Positions 16,294 to 24,542 of a stretch of 64,000 nt of DNA are shown here, piece by piece; the first letter of the stretch is position 1, and each line of letters starts with the position of its first letter. The notes beneath the pieces are model-generated. The model worked only from the letters and a program-made list of their open reading frames with translations. It was not told the DNA's origin and searched no databases. The DNA is taken from NCBI GenBank assembly GCA_944322255.1, contig CALUOK010000003.1:1-64000 (forward strand), written 5' to 3'. The position numbers and the translations under genes are program-made. Source of the DNA: Candidatus Methanomethylophilaceae archaeon. GTDB lineage: Archaea; Thermoplasmatota; Thermoplasmata; Methanomassiliicoccales; Methanomethylophilaceae.

Positions 16294-17305
16294 TCCTCAC
16301 ATCCGCCACGTAGTGGGAGACCGACGGGGCGAAGGACTTCACCTCGCGGATCCCCAGGATCTCGTATCCGTCGCCGCAGTGCTCCCTGAATATCGAGTCG
16401 ATCCTCTCGCGGTACTCGCTGACGTAGAACGTGTCGTGGTAGTGGATCACCCCGCCGGGCTTTATCATCCTGAGCGCCGCCGGCAGGAAGTCCGCCGTCG
16501 TCTGGACATAGCCCATCAGGATCCTGTCCGCGAACCCCCTCCCCAGGAGGTCCCTGTTGTCGGCCAGGATGGGGATGACGACGTCCGAGACGTCGTTGTC
16601 ACGGACGTTCCTCACCAGGAACCTGTAGGATTCCGGGTTCTTCTCGCAGGCGAACACCCTTCTGGCTCCTGAGAACTTAGCGAGGGGCAGAGTGAAGTAC
16701 CCTATCCCAGCGAACATGTCCACAACGGTCTCGCCGGTGCAGTCCAGGTTCCTCATGCGCATGCGCTCGTCGGTGTTCCCGGAGGCGTACATCACCTTGG
16801 TCACATCGAAGCCGTACCTTATCCCGTTCTCCAGGCGCACGGACTCGGTGTCGCTGCCGTAGAGGATCTCCATGCTGGGCCTGCGGAACTCCCCGGACAC
16901 ACCGCGGACGTCCGCGCACACAGTCTTGGCGCCGAGCACCCTGGCGTAGATCTCCCCGATGAGCTTCCCGTAGGGGATGCACCGGGGATCCAGCTTGACT
17001 ATCACGATGTCCCCCACGAACTCCCAGTGGTCCGGGAGCAGCCCGACTATGTCCGGATGGTCGGACAGGGCCTCGCGTATCCTCTCCTGGGGGCTCCTGC
17101 GGTCGAGGGTGTGGGCCTCGCCCTCCACCGTCTCGTAGCCCTCGGCCTCGATGGCCCCGACGTGCTCCGGGAGTATGGGGACGTAGCGGAACCTGTCGTC
17201 CTTCGATATCTTTGCATGGAGGTCGATGACCCCGCGGTCCATGAGACCTCTGATGACCAGGCCGGCCTCATCCGAGGGAATCCTTGCGAAAACAACCTTC
17301 TTCAT
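16262..17305 (-). CDS. taw2: tRNA(Phe) wyosine aminocarboxypropyltransferase (TYW2/Taw2 family)
   Basis: The 347-residue protein has the Trm5/TYW2 layout: an N-terminal domain, then a Rossmann class I SAM-binding domain with VVDMFAGIGYFTLPLAK and FACEKNP. The segment ILMGYVQTTADFLPAALRMIKPGGVIHYHDTF resembles Taw2 rather than Trm5 m1G methyltransferase (which has an NLP-type motif). The predicted reaction adds the aminocarboxypropyl group of SAM to 4-demethylwyosine at position 37. The ATG at 17305 overlaps the stop of the upstream reductase gene (ATGA), so it is preferred to the GTG at 17314. Trm5 remains an alternative. Confidence 0.82.
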   Translation of the reverse strand: MKKVVFARIPSDEAGLVIRGLMDRGVIDLHAKISKDDRFRYVPILPEHVGAIEAEGYETVEGEAHTLDRRSPQERIREALSDHPDIVGLLPDHWEFVGDIVIVKLDPRCIPYGKLIGEIYARVLGAKTVCADVRGVSGEFRRPSMEILYGSDTESVRLENGIRYGFDVTKVMYASGNTDERMRMRNLDCTGETVVDMFAGIGYFTLPLAKFSGARRVFACEKNPESYRFLVRNVRDNDVSDVVIPILADNRDLLGRGFADRILMGYVQTTADFLPAALRMIKPGGVIHYHDTFYVSEYRERIDSIFREHCGDGYEILGIREVKSFAPSVSHYVADVRITPSRRRCSQ

Positions 17306-18444
17306 ACGATGCACCTCAGCATCAGTGGAATGGCGGACAGCACGGTGGAAGGATGCCTCATCACATCGGCCACGACGCCTGACGGATGGTCAATGTCTAT
17401 ACCATCCAGCGCCGCGCGCACGTCCTCGCGCGATGCGTACCTTCCGGCCGCGTTCAGGTCCTCATCGGACATGCGCACGAACATCCTCCTCAACCTCCAT
17501 CCCTTCCTCAGTTCGGAGCCGAATGCCTTGTCGCAATCGTTTGCATATGCGGACAGACGCTTCTTTGTGAAATCGCCATCGCGTATCGAATCGGAAAGCA
17601 CATCCGAAAGCAGACCAGCGGCCGTCAATCCCAGGTACAGCCCGCCGCCGGATACCGGCTTGACCTGACAGGCCGCATCACCCACCAGGGCCGTGCGGTC
17701 GGCGACTGTGTCGCCCCGCTGATGCAGCGGAATCTTCCCGCTGTGGAGCCCGACGACCCTGTCCTCCGCCCCGACCTTCCTCAGAAGCGCCTTGAGGTTG
17801 TCCATGGGCGGTCCCGCGGACCATGACGTGCAGAGGCCGACGCGAGTGAAGTCCCCGCAGGGGATCTCCCATGTGAAGAATCCTGGAGCCAGCGCGCTCC
17901 CCAGATAGACCCTGAACCTGTCCTGGTGCTCCATCCTCACCGACACATCCGCCTGTATCCCGCGCAGGTACTCGGCGGGACGGCTCCCCGGGATCGACCT
18001 GGCGACCGCCGAGGAGTGGCCGTCGGCACCGACGATCAGCTCCGATTCGACTGTGCCTGACGACGTTGTCATCGAGACCCTGTCCGACACCGTATGGGAG
18101 ATGTATTTGGTGCCGTACATGAACTCAGCCCCGGCGTCCATGGCCGACCCCGCGATCTTCGAGTCGAGGTCCTCGCGGTCGATGGCCCTGGCGATGGGTC
18201 CCTTGGAACGGACGGGGACGACGGTGCCGTCGGGGAAGACGACATCGGCGCCGAGAATGGTGGAAAGGATGTCCGGCTTCACGCCGGAGAGTTTGATGAC
18301 GTCGTCGGTGACCAGGCCCGCGCACTGCATGGGGGTCCCCGAGCGACGATGCTCCTCGACCACCACCACATCGTGGTCGCGGGCGAGGAGGGCCGCCGTG
18401 CGGCTTCCGGCAGGACCGCCGCCGACGACCGCAACATCGTGCAT
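17302..18444 (-). CDS. Geranylgeranyl reductase family FAD protein
   Basis: This 380-residue flavoprotein starts with a dinucleotide-binding motif (VVGGGPAGSRTAALLAR, about 6-22), followed by the CAGL motif near residue 41 and GDAA typical of the GGR family. Family members saturate the isoprenoid chains of archaeal phospholipids or related quinone side chains at the membrane surface; the exact substrate cannot be read from sequence. Two or more copies are usual in archaea, so it may be the lipid enzyme or a paralogue. It overlaps taw2 by ATGA, and the transaldolase stop lies 4 bp upstream, giving a long minus-strand operon. Confidence 0.87.
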   Translation of the reverse strand: MHDVAVVGGGPAGSRTAALLARDHDVVVVEEHRRSGTPMQCAGLVTDDVIKLSGVKPDILSTILGADVVFPDGTVVPVRSKGPIARAIDREDLDSKIAGSAMDAGAEFMYGTKYISHTVSDRVSMTTSSGTVESELIVGADGHSSAVARSIPGSRPAEYLRGIQADVSVRMEHQDRFRVYLGSALAPGFFTWEIPCGDFTRVGLCTSWSAGPPMDNLKALLRKVGAEDRVVGLHSGKIPLHQRGDTVADRTALVGDAACQVKPVSGGGLYLGLTAAGLLSDVLSDSIRDGDFTKKRLSAYANDCDKAFGSELRKGWRLRRMFVRMSDEDLNAAGRYASREDVRAALDGIDIDHPSGVVADVMRHPSTVLSAIPLMLRCIV

Positions 18445-18448
18445 CTGC

Positions 18449-19096
18449 TCAGCTCTTCTTGGACTTCTCGTAGTCCGCGATGAACTTCTGGATACCCTCG
18501 TCGGTCTTGGGGTGCTTGACCATCAGCTTGAGGGTGTCGTAGGGGATGGTGGCGATATCCGCACCGACCATGGCGGCGTCCAGCACGTGGACGGGGCCGC
18601 GGATGGATGCGGCGATGATCTCGGTGTCGAAGCCGTAGTTGTCGAAGATCGTCCTGATCTGCGAGACGAGGTCGATACCGTGCTCGCCGATGTCGTCGAG
18701 ACGGCCGATGAACGGGGACACGAACGCGGCTCCGGCCTTGGCGGCGAGCAGCGCCTGCAGCGGGGAGAAGATGAGGGTGACGTTCACCCTGATCCCCTCG
18801 GAGGACAGGATCTTCGTGGCCTTCAGGGTCTCGATGCACATGGGCAGCTTGACGTTGATGTTGGGGTGGATGGAGGCGAGCTCGCGGCCCTCCTTCACCA
18901 TCTCGTCGCAGGTCATGGACATGGCCTCGGCGGAGATGGGGCCGTCGACGATTTCGGCGATCTCCTTCACGCGGGTCCTGACGTCAACGCCCTCCTTGGC
19001 GATGAGGCTCGGGTTGGTGGTGACCCCGTCCAGGATCCCCCAGCTGTTGATCTCCTTGATCATGTCAAGGTTAGCGGTGTCGATGAATACCTTCAT
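18449..19096 (-). CDS. tal: Transaldolase / fructose-6-phosphate aldolase family
   Basis: The 215-residue TIM-barrel protein shows the short transaldolase (TalC/FSA) signatures [10 protein letters not shown] (25-34) and NVKLPM (81-86), with K83 as Schiff-base lysine. Length fits the ~215-aa subfamily. It transfers or cleaves dihydroxyacetone units in the non-oxidative pentose phosphate route. It begins 1 bp after the transketolase C-subunit stop, so it forms an operon with both transketolase halves. Together they can make pentose and erythrose phosphates in an archaeon lacking the oxidative branch. The start at 19096 coincides with the family N-terminus [10 protein letters not shown]. Confidence 0.92.
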   Translation of the reverse strand: MKVFIDTANLDMIKEINSWGILDGVTTNPSLIAKEGVDVRTRVKEIAEIVDGPISAEAMSMTCDEMVKEGRELASIHPNINVKLPMCIETLKATKILSSEGIRVNVTLIFSPLQALLAAKAGAAFVSPFIGRLDDIGEHGIDLVSQIRTIFDNYGFDTEIIAASIRGPVHVLDAAMVGADIATIPYDTLKLMVKHPKTDEGIQKFIADYEKSKKS

Positions 19097-19097
19097 G

Positions 19098-20039
19098 TCA
19101 TTTCCTCCTCGAAATGGATTTCCTGGCCGCCTCTGCGATGTGCGCGGCCGTGAGCCCGTATTTCTCCATGAGCTCGTCGGGTTTTCCGGACTCGCCGAAC
19201 GTGTCGCGGGTGCCAACCCTCTCCAGGGGGACCGTGACGCTCTCCGAGAGCGCCTCCGCGACCGCGGAGCCCAGGCCACCGATGATGCTGTGCTCCTCGG
19301 CGGTCACGCAGCAGCCCGTCTTGGACACCGACGCGACGAGCGTCTCCGTGTCCAGGGGCTTGATGGTGGACATGTTTATGACCTCGGCCTCGACGCCCTC
19401 GGAGGCCAACTTCTCCGCCGCCTCCAGGCAGAACGAGACCATCTGGCCGCATCCGACCAGGGTGACGTCCTTCCCCTCCCTGAGGACCGTCGCCCTGCCG
19501 ATGACGAACCCGGCGTCGGGGGACGTGATGGTGGGGAACTCGGCGCGGCCCATCCTCATATAGACGGGTCCGTCGTACTCGGCGATAGCCTTCGTCGCGG
19601 CGTAGGCCTCGTAGGCGTCCGCCGGCGAGATAACGGTCATGTTGGGCAGGGCGCGCATGACGGCCATGTCCTCCAGTGCCTGGTGGGACGCACCGTCCTC
19701 GCCCACGCTGATGCCGCAGTGGGTGGCGACGACCTTCACGTTGAGCCTGGGGTACGCCACCGCGAGCCTGATCTGCTCCCAGCACCTGCCGGTTGCGAAG
19801 ACCCCGAACGTGGAGGCGAATGCGACCTTGCCAGAGGCTGCGAGCCCGGCCGCGATGCCGATCATGTTCTGCTCCGCGATCCCGACCTCGACGAACCTCT
19901 CCGGACACACCTTCTGGAAGTCCGAGGTCTTCGTGGATCCCGCCAGGTCGGCGTCCAGGACGACGGCGTTGGGGTTCTCCCTGGCCAGTTCGGCCAGTGC
20001 CTTGCCGTAGTAGTTGCGCTGTGCGAGCTTCTCGCTCAT
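19098..20039 (-). CDS. Transketolase, C-terminal subunit
   Basis: This 313-residue half contains the pyrimidine-binding domain ([18 protein letters not shown], with the catalytic Glu) and the C-terminal Rossmann-like domain ([10 protein letters not shown]). In archaea transketolase is commonly split in two genes, and here the N-half lies directly upstream with an ATGA overlap at 20036-20039, ensuring equal translation. The complex uses thiamine diphosphate to move two-carbon units between sugar phosphates. Its start at 20039 gives the family N-terminus [18 protein letters not shown]. Confidence 0.93.
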   Translation of the reverse strand: MSEKLAQRNYYGKALAELARENPNAVVLDADLAGSTKTSDFQKVCPERFVEVGIAEQNMIGIAAGLAASGKVAFASTFGVFATGRCWEQIRLAVAYPRLNVKVVATHCGISVGEDGASHQALEDMAVMRALPNMTVISPADAYEAYAATKAIAEYDGPVYMRMGRAEFPTITSPDAGFVIGRATVLREGKDVTLVGCGQMVSFCLEAAEKLASEGVEAEVINMSTIKPLDTETLVASVSKTGCCVTAEEHSIIGGLGSAVAEALSESVTVPLERVGTRDTFGESGKPDELMEKYGLTAAHIAEAARKSISRRK

Positions 20040-20866
20040 TCGGACACCCCCTTGAGCTCGGACATGGCCTTCTCGTACTCCTCGTGGTTGCAGGCCTTCC
20101 CATGGAATCCCGCGTTGTTCTCCATGAACGAGACTCCCTTGCCCTTGATCGTGTTCATGATGATGACCGTGGGCCTCCTCTTGGACTCGGCGGCCTTGTC
20201 CAGGGCCTCCTCGATCTGGCGGATGTTGTGGCCGTTGATGATCAGGACGTTCCATCCGAACGCCTTCCACTTCTCGGGGAGCGGCTCGAGGCCGACCGCG
20301 TTCTCGGTGTTGCCCGTGATCTGGAGCCTGTTCCTGTCGACGATGGCGATCAGGTTGCTGAGACCGTTGTGGCTGGCGAACATGGCGGCCTCCCAGTTCT
20401 GGCCGCTCTGCAGCTCCCCGTCGCCGAGGAGGCAGTAGGTCTTGTAGTCCCTGCCGTCCATCCTGCCGGCGAGGGATATGCCGCAGGACATGCTGAGCCC
20501 CTGTCCCAGGGACCCGGTGGACATCTCGACTCCGGGGACCTTCCCGCGGACGGGGTGCCCCTGCAGCTTGGACCCCATCTTCCTGAGGGTGACGAGGTCC
20601 TCGACGGGGAAGTACCCGGACTCCGCCAGGGCGGCGTAGAGCACCGGCGCGACATGCCCCTTGGAGAGGACGAATCTGTCCCTGTCCTCCCACTGGGGGT
20701 TGGACGGGTCGTGGTTGAGGTTGCGGAAGTACAGGACCGCCATCAGGTCTGCGGCTGACAGGGACCCTCCGGGATGTCCGGAACCCGCGGCGGTGGTCAT
20801 CTCCACCACGTGGATCCTCAGCCTGTTGGCGATCTGCTCGAGCTCGGCCACGCTGATGTCCTTCAT
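20036..20866 (-). CDS. Transketolase, N-terminal subunit
   Basis: The 276-residue protein carries the thiamine diphosphate and magnesium binding half: GHPGGSLSAADLMAVLYF near 29-46, GSLGQGLS, and GDGELQSGQNWEA near 147-159. It pairs with the C-terminal subunit encoded next, overlapping it by 4 bp. PCNA lies immediately upstream (stop 20868), so a carbohydrate module is joined to a replication gene in one likely transcript. A deoxyxylulose-phosphate synthase role is less likely, since archaea make isoprenoids by the mevalonate route. Confidence 0.93.
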   Translation of the reverse strand: MKDISVAELEQIANRLRIHVVEMTTAAGSGHPGGSLSAADLMAVLYFRNLNHDPSNPQWEDRDRFVLSKGHVAPVLYAALAESGYFPVEDLVTLRKMGSKLQGHPVRGKVPGVEMSTGSLGQGLSMSCGISLAGRMDGRDYKTYCLLGDGELQSGQNWEAAMFASHNGLSNLIAIVDRNRLQITGNTENAVGLEPLPEKWKAFGWNVLIINGHNIRQIEEALDKAAESKRRPTVIIMNTIKGKGVSFMENNAGFHGKACNHEEYEKAMSELKGVSE

Positions 20867-20867
20867 G

Positions 20868-21602
20868 TCACTCGCTCTCGATCCTGGGAGCCAGAAGATA
20901 GTTCACCCTGGCGTTTCCGTCGGCCAGTGCGAACACGAGCTTGACGGGGTAGTCGTTGTCGAGCTCCACCCTCACCGTCGTGCCGGCCGGGATCGCCTTG
21001 ATTATGTTGGAGAAGTAGTCCAGCGGGAACATGCTGCTGACCTCCGAGTCGGCGTCGACCTCGACGGACGCGCCGTCCAGGTGGAGGTTCACGGAGTCCG
21101 TGTCCCCCTCGCAGGACATGTCGAAGTAGCCTGGACCGGCCCTGAGGGTGATGTGGTCCGAGATCTTGTCCGCCGCGCGGATCCCCTTCTGGAGCTCGTC
21201 CACGGGCAGGCTGATCTTGGCCAGGAGGGACAGCTGGGGCACCTTGGGGTCGCTCATGGTGGTGGTGTCCACAAGGTTCATGCGCCTGGTGATGTTGCCC
21301 ACCTTGAACACGAGCCTGCCGTGGGTGTCGTCCTGCTCCATTCCGATGACGTCGCCGGAGGAGGCGAGCTTCAGGACGTCCTTGACCTTGTCCAGGTCGA
21401 GTCCGATCTCGCTGTTCTCGGCCTCGTACTTGTCGAACGCGCACTTCTCGATCTCCATCTCGATCATGGCGACATGGGCGGCGTCGACGGCTTTGAGGGT
21501 CATGCCCTCGGATGTGATTGTGAACTTGACCTCGTCGATGAGCGTGGAGATGATGTTGACAAGACCCTTCAGGGTGTCGGACTTGAGGTCCGCACTGAAC
21601 AT
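20868..21602 (-). CDS. pcn: DNA polymerase sliding clamp (PCNA)
   Basis: The 244-residue protein is full length for archaeal PCNA. It shows the N-terminal MFSADLKSDTLKGLVN, VDAAHVAMIEM, the interdomain region and a C-terminal YLLAPRIE(SE) stretch that forms part of the PIP-box pocket. It forms a trimeric ring that tethers polymerases, ligase and FEN1. The ATG at 21602 overlaps the TFS stop (TGATG) and gives the family N-terminus; a longer frame to 21638 has no support. Coupling to TFS is seen in other Thermoplasmatota and Euryarchaeota. Confidence 0.95.
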   Translation of the reverse strand: MFSADLKSDTLKGLVNIISTLIDEVKFTITSEGMTLKAVDAAHVAMIEMEIEKCAFDKYEAENSEIGLDLDKVKDVLKLASSGDVIGMEQDDTHGRLVFKVGNITRRMNLVDTTTMSDPKVPQLSLLAKISLPVDELQKGIRAADKISDHITLRAGPGYFDMSCEGDTDSVNLHLDGASVEVDADSEVSSMFPLDYFSNIIKAIPAGTTVRVELDNDYPVKLVFALADGNARVNYLLAPRIESE

Positions 21603-21901
21603 CAGTACTCCCTCCAGGAGTGGTTGCACTTGCAGCAACGGTAGATCCTGGTCTCAGGCTCATCCGCGGCGCGGGTCTGCCTGATCACGAAGAACGCCTC
21701 GGTGTGCCCGCACTCCGGACAGGGGATGCGCGTCTTGGGGAGGGTCGCGACATCCTCTTCGATTACCTTCATCATCCTGTCCCTTGAGTCAGTGACGATG
21801 ACCTCCGCCTTCCCTCCGATGTCCTTGGTGGCACCACAGGAGTTGCAGACGTACTTCCCTTCCTTCGGGAACATCATCGATCCGCATGATGGACAAAACA
21901 T
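21602..21901 (-). CDS. tfs: Transcription factor S (TFS, TFIIS-like)
   Basis: The 99-residue protein has two zinc ribbons: N-terminal CPSCGSMMFPKEGKYVCNSC (C3, C6, C19, C22) and C-terminal CPECGHTEAFFV...CCKC, with the acidic loop ADEPET that enters the polymerase active site to stimulate transcript cleavage. Length fits TFS (~105 aa). A TATA-like element on the minus strand (21936-21947) precedes it, with a CG palindrome at 21949-21970 directly upstream. It leads the likely operon TFS-PCNA-transketolase-transaldolase. Confidence 0.94.
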   Translation of the reverse strand: MFCPSCGSMMFPKEGKYVCNSCGATKDIGGKAEVIVTDSRDRMMKVIEEDVATLPKTRIPCPECGHTEAFFVIRQTRAADEPETRIYRCCKCNHSWREY

Positions 21902-21948
21902 TTTATCAGCCTCTGTCGGGGGGATTGAATGTCCCTATAAAGATATAG

Positions 21949-21970
21949 CGCACGTCCGTGTACGCGTGCG
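21949..21970. promoter_or_regulatory. CG-alternating palindrome beside the TFS TATA box
   Basis: CGCACG and CGTGCG are perfect arms around a 10-bp spacer. The block lies just upstream, in transcription direction, of the TFS TATA-like stretch (21936-21947). The same placement recurs at 37096, 38397 and 54033. Confidence 0.5.
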
Positions 21971-21973
21971 TTA

Positions 21974-22014
21974 GAAGGGGTAAAGGGTTGGGGAAAACGG
22001 GGGGTGCCCCCGTT
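21974..22014 (-). terminator. Terminator of the 22022 gene: hairpin plus C-rich tract
   Basis: In the sense of the upstream gene, a hairpin CCCCCGTT/AACGGGGG with 3-nt loop (21996-22014) is followed by a C/T-rich stretch of the type TTCCCAACCCTTTACCCCTTC (21974-21997). Near copies of this stretch follow the stop codons at 44586 and 63211, suggesting a shared 3' element. Confidence 0.5.
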
Positions 22015-22021
22015 GTTTGGA

Positions 22022-24199
22022 TCACTTCCTGGACTTCTTCTTGGTGGCGGCCTTGGAGGCGCGCATGTTGGCCTTGACCGCTGCCGCGATCTCGTCGCCC
22101 TGCGCCTTGCCGTCGGTGATCGTGGACGCGTCGTACCTGAGGACGGTCCATCCCTCCTCGGCGAGCTTCGCGTCGATGGACGTGTCGGCGTCCGCCGAAT
22201 CGACGAACACGGCGACCTTGCCCTTGACGAAGGCCACAGGGATGTTGTGCTCGCCGTATCCGCGCCTGCATCTCAGGCCCTTGTTCCAGGCGGCCCTGCG
22301 GACGACGGCCTCCGGGGAGTAGTCGGTGTACAGGTCCTCTCCCAGCTCCTCCTCCGCCTGCTCGGGCTCCGCTGCCTGCGGGGCTGCGTCCGCGACAACG
22401 GCCTCTGGCACTCCGGGGACAGCGTCCTCTGCGGGAGCGGGCTCCTCGGCCGTCTCGACTGGTGGCTCCGCGGGCTCCTCGGGGATCGCCGCCTCGGCGG
22501 CCTCCTCGGCAGGGGCCGGCTCCGTTACGGGCTCAGGCACCTCCTCGACGGGTTCGACGGTCTCCTGCACATCGTCTGCAGGCTCCTCGGTCTGGACAGG
22601 GGCCTCGGTGAAGGGCTCGTCTGCGACCGGCTCTTCCGGAACGGGCTCCTCGACGGGCTCCGACTGGGAGGCGTCGTGACTCACCATCGACCAGTCCGGT
22701 TCGGGTTCTGGCTCCTCCCAGACGGCCTCTTCCACGGGAGCGGGCTCCTCGACGGCTGTCTCCTCGACAGGCTCCTCGACGACCTCCTGAGATTCCTCCT
22801 TCGTCACCGCGTCCTCGGGCACCTCGACGATGTCCTCGACAGGCTCCTCGACGGGTTCGACAACATCCTGCACGTCGTCCTCGGGCACGGGCTCGGGTTC
22901 ATCCGCCGCCGCGTCCTCGGGCTCCTCCGGGACAGGTTCCTCGACGACCTCCTCGACGGGTTCGTCCTCGATCTCGGAGACCGGCTCCTCGAACTGCAGC
23001 TCCCCAGTCTCGACCGGGGCCTCGGGCTCGATGACGTCAGGCTCCTCGGCAGGCTTCTTCTCCGGCATCTGGGACACGGGCTCGGGCACATGTTCCGGGA
23101 CCGGCTCGGGCTGCTCGGGGACCTCCGGCTCCGCATGGGTCTCGATCTTGGGCTCCTCGGCCTTGGGCTCCTCGGCCTTGGGGGCCTCCCTGGGCTCCTC
23201 CTTGACGGCCGGCGCCTCCCTCTTCGCCCTGTTGGCGTTCTCGGAGGACATCAGCTTCTTCATGAAGTCGTCCATGGATTTCGCGGGGGGCTTCTGAGGT
23301 TCGGCCGGCTTGGACGCCTCGGCCTTGGGCTCCTCCGCCTTGGGGGCATCGACCTTGGGGGCCTCCTTGGGCTCCTCCCTGGGTGCGGGCGACTCGACTT
23401 TCTTCTCGGGCTTCTTGGGGAGCTCCACGGGCCTGGGGGCAGCCTTGGACTTGGGCTTCTCGGCCTGGACCGCCTCTCCAGATCCGTCCGCGGGCGCCTC
23501 GGCCTTGGGCTCCTCCGCCTTCGGCACCTCCTTCGGTGCCTCTTTGGTTGCGGGCGACTCGACTTTCTTCTCGGGCTTCTTGGCCTTCTTGGTGGCCTTC
23601 CTGTTCTGTGCCTGGGGCTTGTCGGCCTTCTTTGCCTGGGGGTCCGCCTTGACCTCCCTGGTCTTCACGGCGGCCTCGACGTTGACGAACCCGAAGACGT
23701 ACGCGGACATGGCGAGCCAGACTCCGAACGCGATCAGAGCTATGGCGTGATACGTCGCCTGCGTGGATCCGGCGAAGTACAGTATGCCCATGGCGATGTC
23801 GACGGCCGCGAGGGCCGCCGCGACGTACATGGCGCCGTACACGCGTGACACCCACAGGGCCAGCATGTCTGCGATGATCGTCACGGCCGCGATGACGGAC
23901 GCCACGGCCAGGACGGTCCCGGCGCTCCCGCCCATGAAGGGCACGACCATGAACACGAGTCCCGTGATGGCGGCGAAGACGCCGCTCAGCGTCTTGACGA
24001 AACTGGGACGGTCCATGATGACGCCGACCGCGTACACGATGGACAGTATTCCGGATACGATCAGGATGTACAGTGCGATTCCGCTGCCGTCCGCGGACAC
24101 CTCGCCTCCGTCGGCGAACAGCATCAGCGCGGACACAACGAAGAGAAGGGCGGACACGATAGCCACACCGCTGAATATTCTCTTGTCGAGTGCTCCCAT
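22022..24199 (-). CDS. Membrane protein with Pro/Glu/Lys-rich tether and Vsr-like C-terminal domain
   Basis: This 725-residue protein has six predicted TM helices in residues 9-170, a roughly 450-residue low-complexity Pro/Glu/Ala/Lys segment with repeated modules (KKPEKKVESPA occurs twice, AEEPKAE several times), and a compact C-terminal domain of about 100 residues. That domain reads SPEAVVRRAAWNKGLRCRR, then KVAVFVDS and EEGWTVLRY, the order of conserved blocks in Vsr/DUF559 endonuclease-like folds. The expected PD and WHG catalytic residues are absent, so it may be inactive. The end is Lys-rich (KKKSRK). The start at 24199 is chosen because a TATA box (24223-24231, minus) is 28 bp upstream. 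Function unknown. Confidence 0.8.
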   Translation of the reverse strand: MGALDKRIFSGVAIVSALLFVVSALMLFADGGEVSADGSGIALYILIVSGILSIVYAVGVIMDRPSFVKTLSGVFAAITGLVFMVVPFMGGSAGTVLAVASVIAAVTIIADMLALWVSRVYGAMYVAAALAAVDIAMGILYFAGSTQATYHAIALIAFGVWLAMSAYVFGFVNVEAAVKTREVKADPQAKKADKPQAQNRKATKKAKKPEKKVESPATKEAPKEVPKAEEPKAEAPADGSGEAVQAEKPKSKAAPRPVELPKKPEKKVESPAPREEPKEAPKVDAPKAEEPKAEASKPAEPQKPPAKSMDDFMKKLMSSENANRAKREAPAVKEEPREAPKAEEPKAEEPKIETHAEPEVPEQPEPVPEHVPEPVSQMPEKKPAEEPDVIEPEAPVETGELQFEEPVSEIEDEPVEEVVEEPVPEEPEDAAADEPEPVPEDDVQDVVEPVEEPVEDIVEVPEDAVTKEESQEVVEEPVEETAVEEPAPVEEAVWEEPEPEPDWSMVSHDASQSEPVEEPVPEEPVADEPFTEAPVQTEEPADDVQETVEPVEEVPEPVTEPAPAEEAAEAAIPEEPAEPPVETAEEPAPAEDAVPGVPEAVVADAAPQAAEPEQAEEELGEDLYTDYSPEAVVRRAAWNKGLRCRRGYGEHNIPVAFVKGKVAVFVDSADADTSIDAKLAEEGWTVLRYDASTITDGKAQGDEIAAAVKANMRASKAATKKKSRK

Positions 24200-24262
24200 G
24201 CCGTAGTATAACTGTGATGGCACATTTAATGATTGGCACTTGAGCGACGTGGTTTTCTCCGA

Positions 24263-24363
24263 GTCTGGCTATGTGCATGTTAGGCGGGACTAACTCATCC
24301 GGGGAGCGGTCCGACGTCGGCACAGCAGCCGGAAACCGCCCGAAATCGGATGTCTGGCTATGT
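24263..24363. repeat. 12-bp direct repeat in the 24200-24542 intergenic region
   Basis: gtctggctatgt occurs at 24263-24274 and 24352-24363, 89 bp apart. The 343-bp interval also holds a TATA box at 24436 and a structured leader. I see no gene in 24200-24435; a small RNA cannot be excluded. Confidence 0.4.
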
Positions 24364-24435
24364 TGGAAGATGGTACGTCGGGCACGAAGTCTCGTACCCA
24401 AAGTTGAAATATGGCATCCCTCTACCCTTATTATC

Positions 24436-24533
24436 CTTATAATATGGGACGCTAGGTCCTGTATCATCATCACAGTCAAGGGGGGTTCGGCCCCCTTTCA
24501 CAAAGCCCTCCTCGGAGGCATTACGAAAAGGAG
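24436..24533 (+). promoter_or_regulatory. TATA box and structured 5' leader of the beta-CASP nuclease gene
   Basis: cttataata (24436-24444) predicts initiation near 24466-24470, giving a leader of about 75 nt, unusual here because many genes are leaderless. The leader holds a hairpin AAGGGGG/CCCCCTT (24478-24497), a second CCTC/GAGG hairpin near 24509-24520, and the ribosome site AAAAGGAG (24526-24533). The hairpins could be cleavage or binding targets for autoregulation by the encoded nuclease; this is inference. Confidence 0.45.
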
Positions 24534-24542
24534 TTGAGACGA

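Noticed and set aside
22440-23600. Repeated GC-rich words resembling a CRISPR or tandem repeat array
   Set aside because: The periodicity comes from Pro/Glu/Lys codons of the tether in the 22022-24199 protein; there are no unique spacers between identical repeats.
24241-24435. Possible tRNA or other structured RNA gene
   Set aside because: No T-loop consensus, anticodon arm or CCA-compatible acceptor could be found; only a 12-bp direct repeat is evident.
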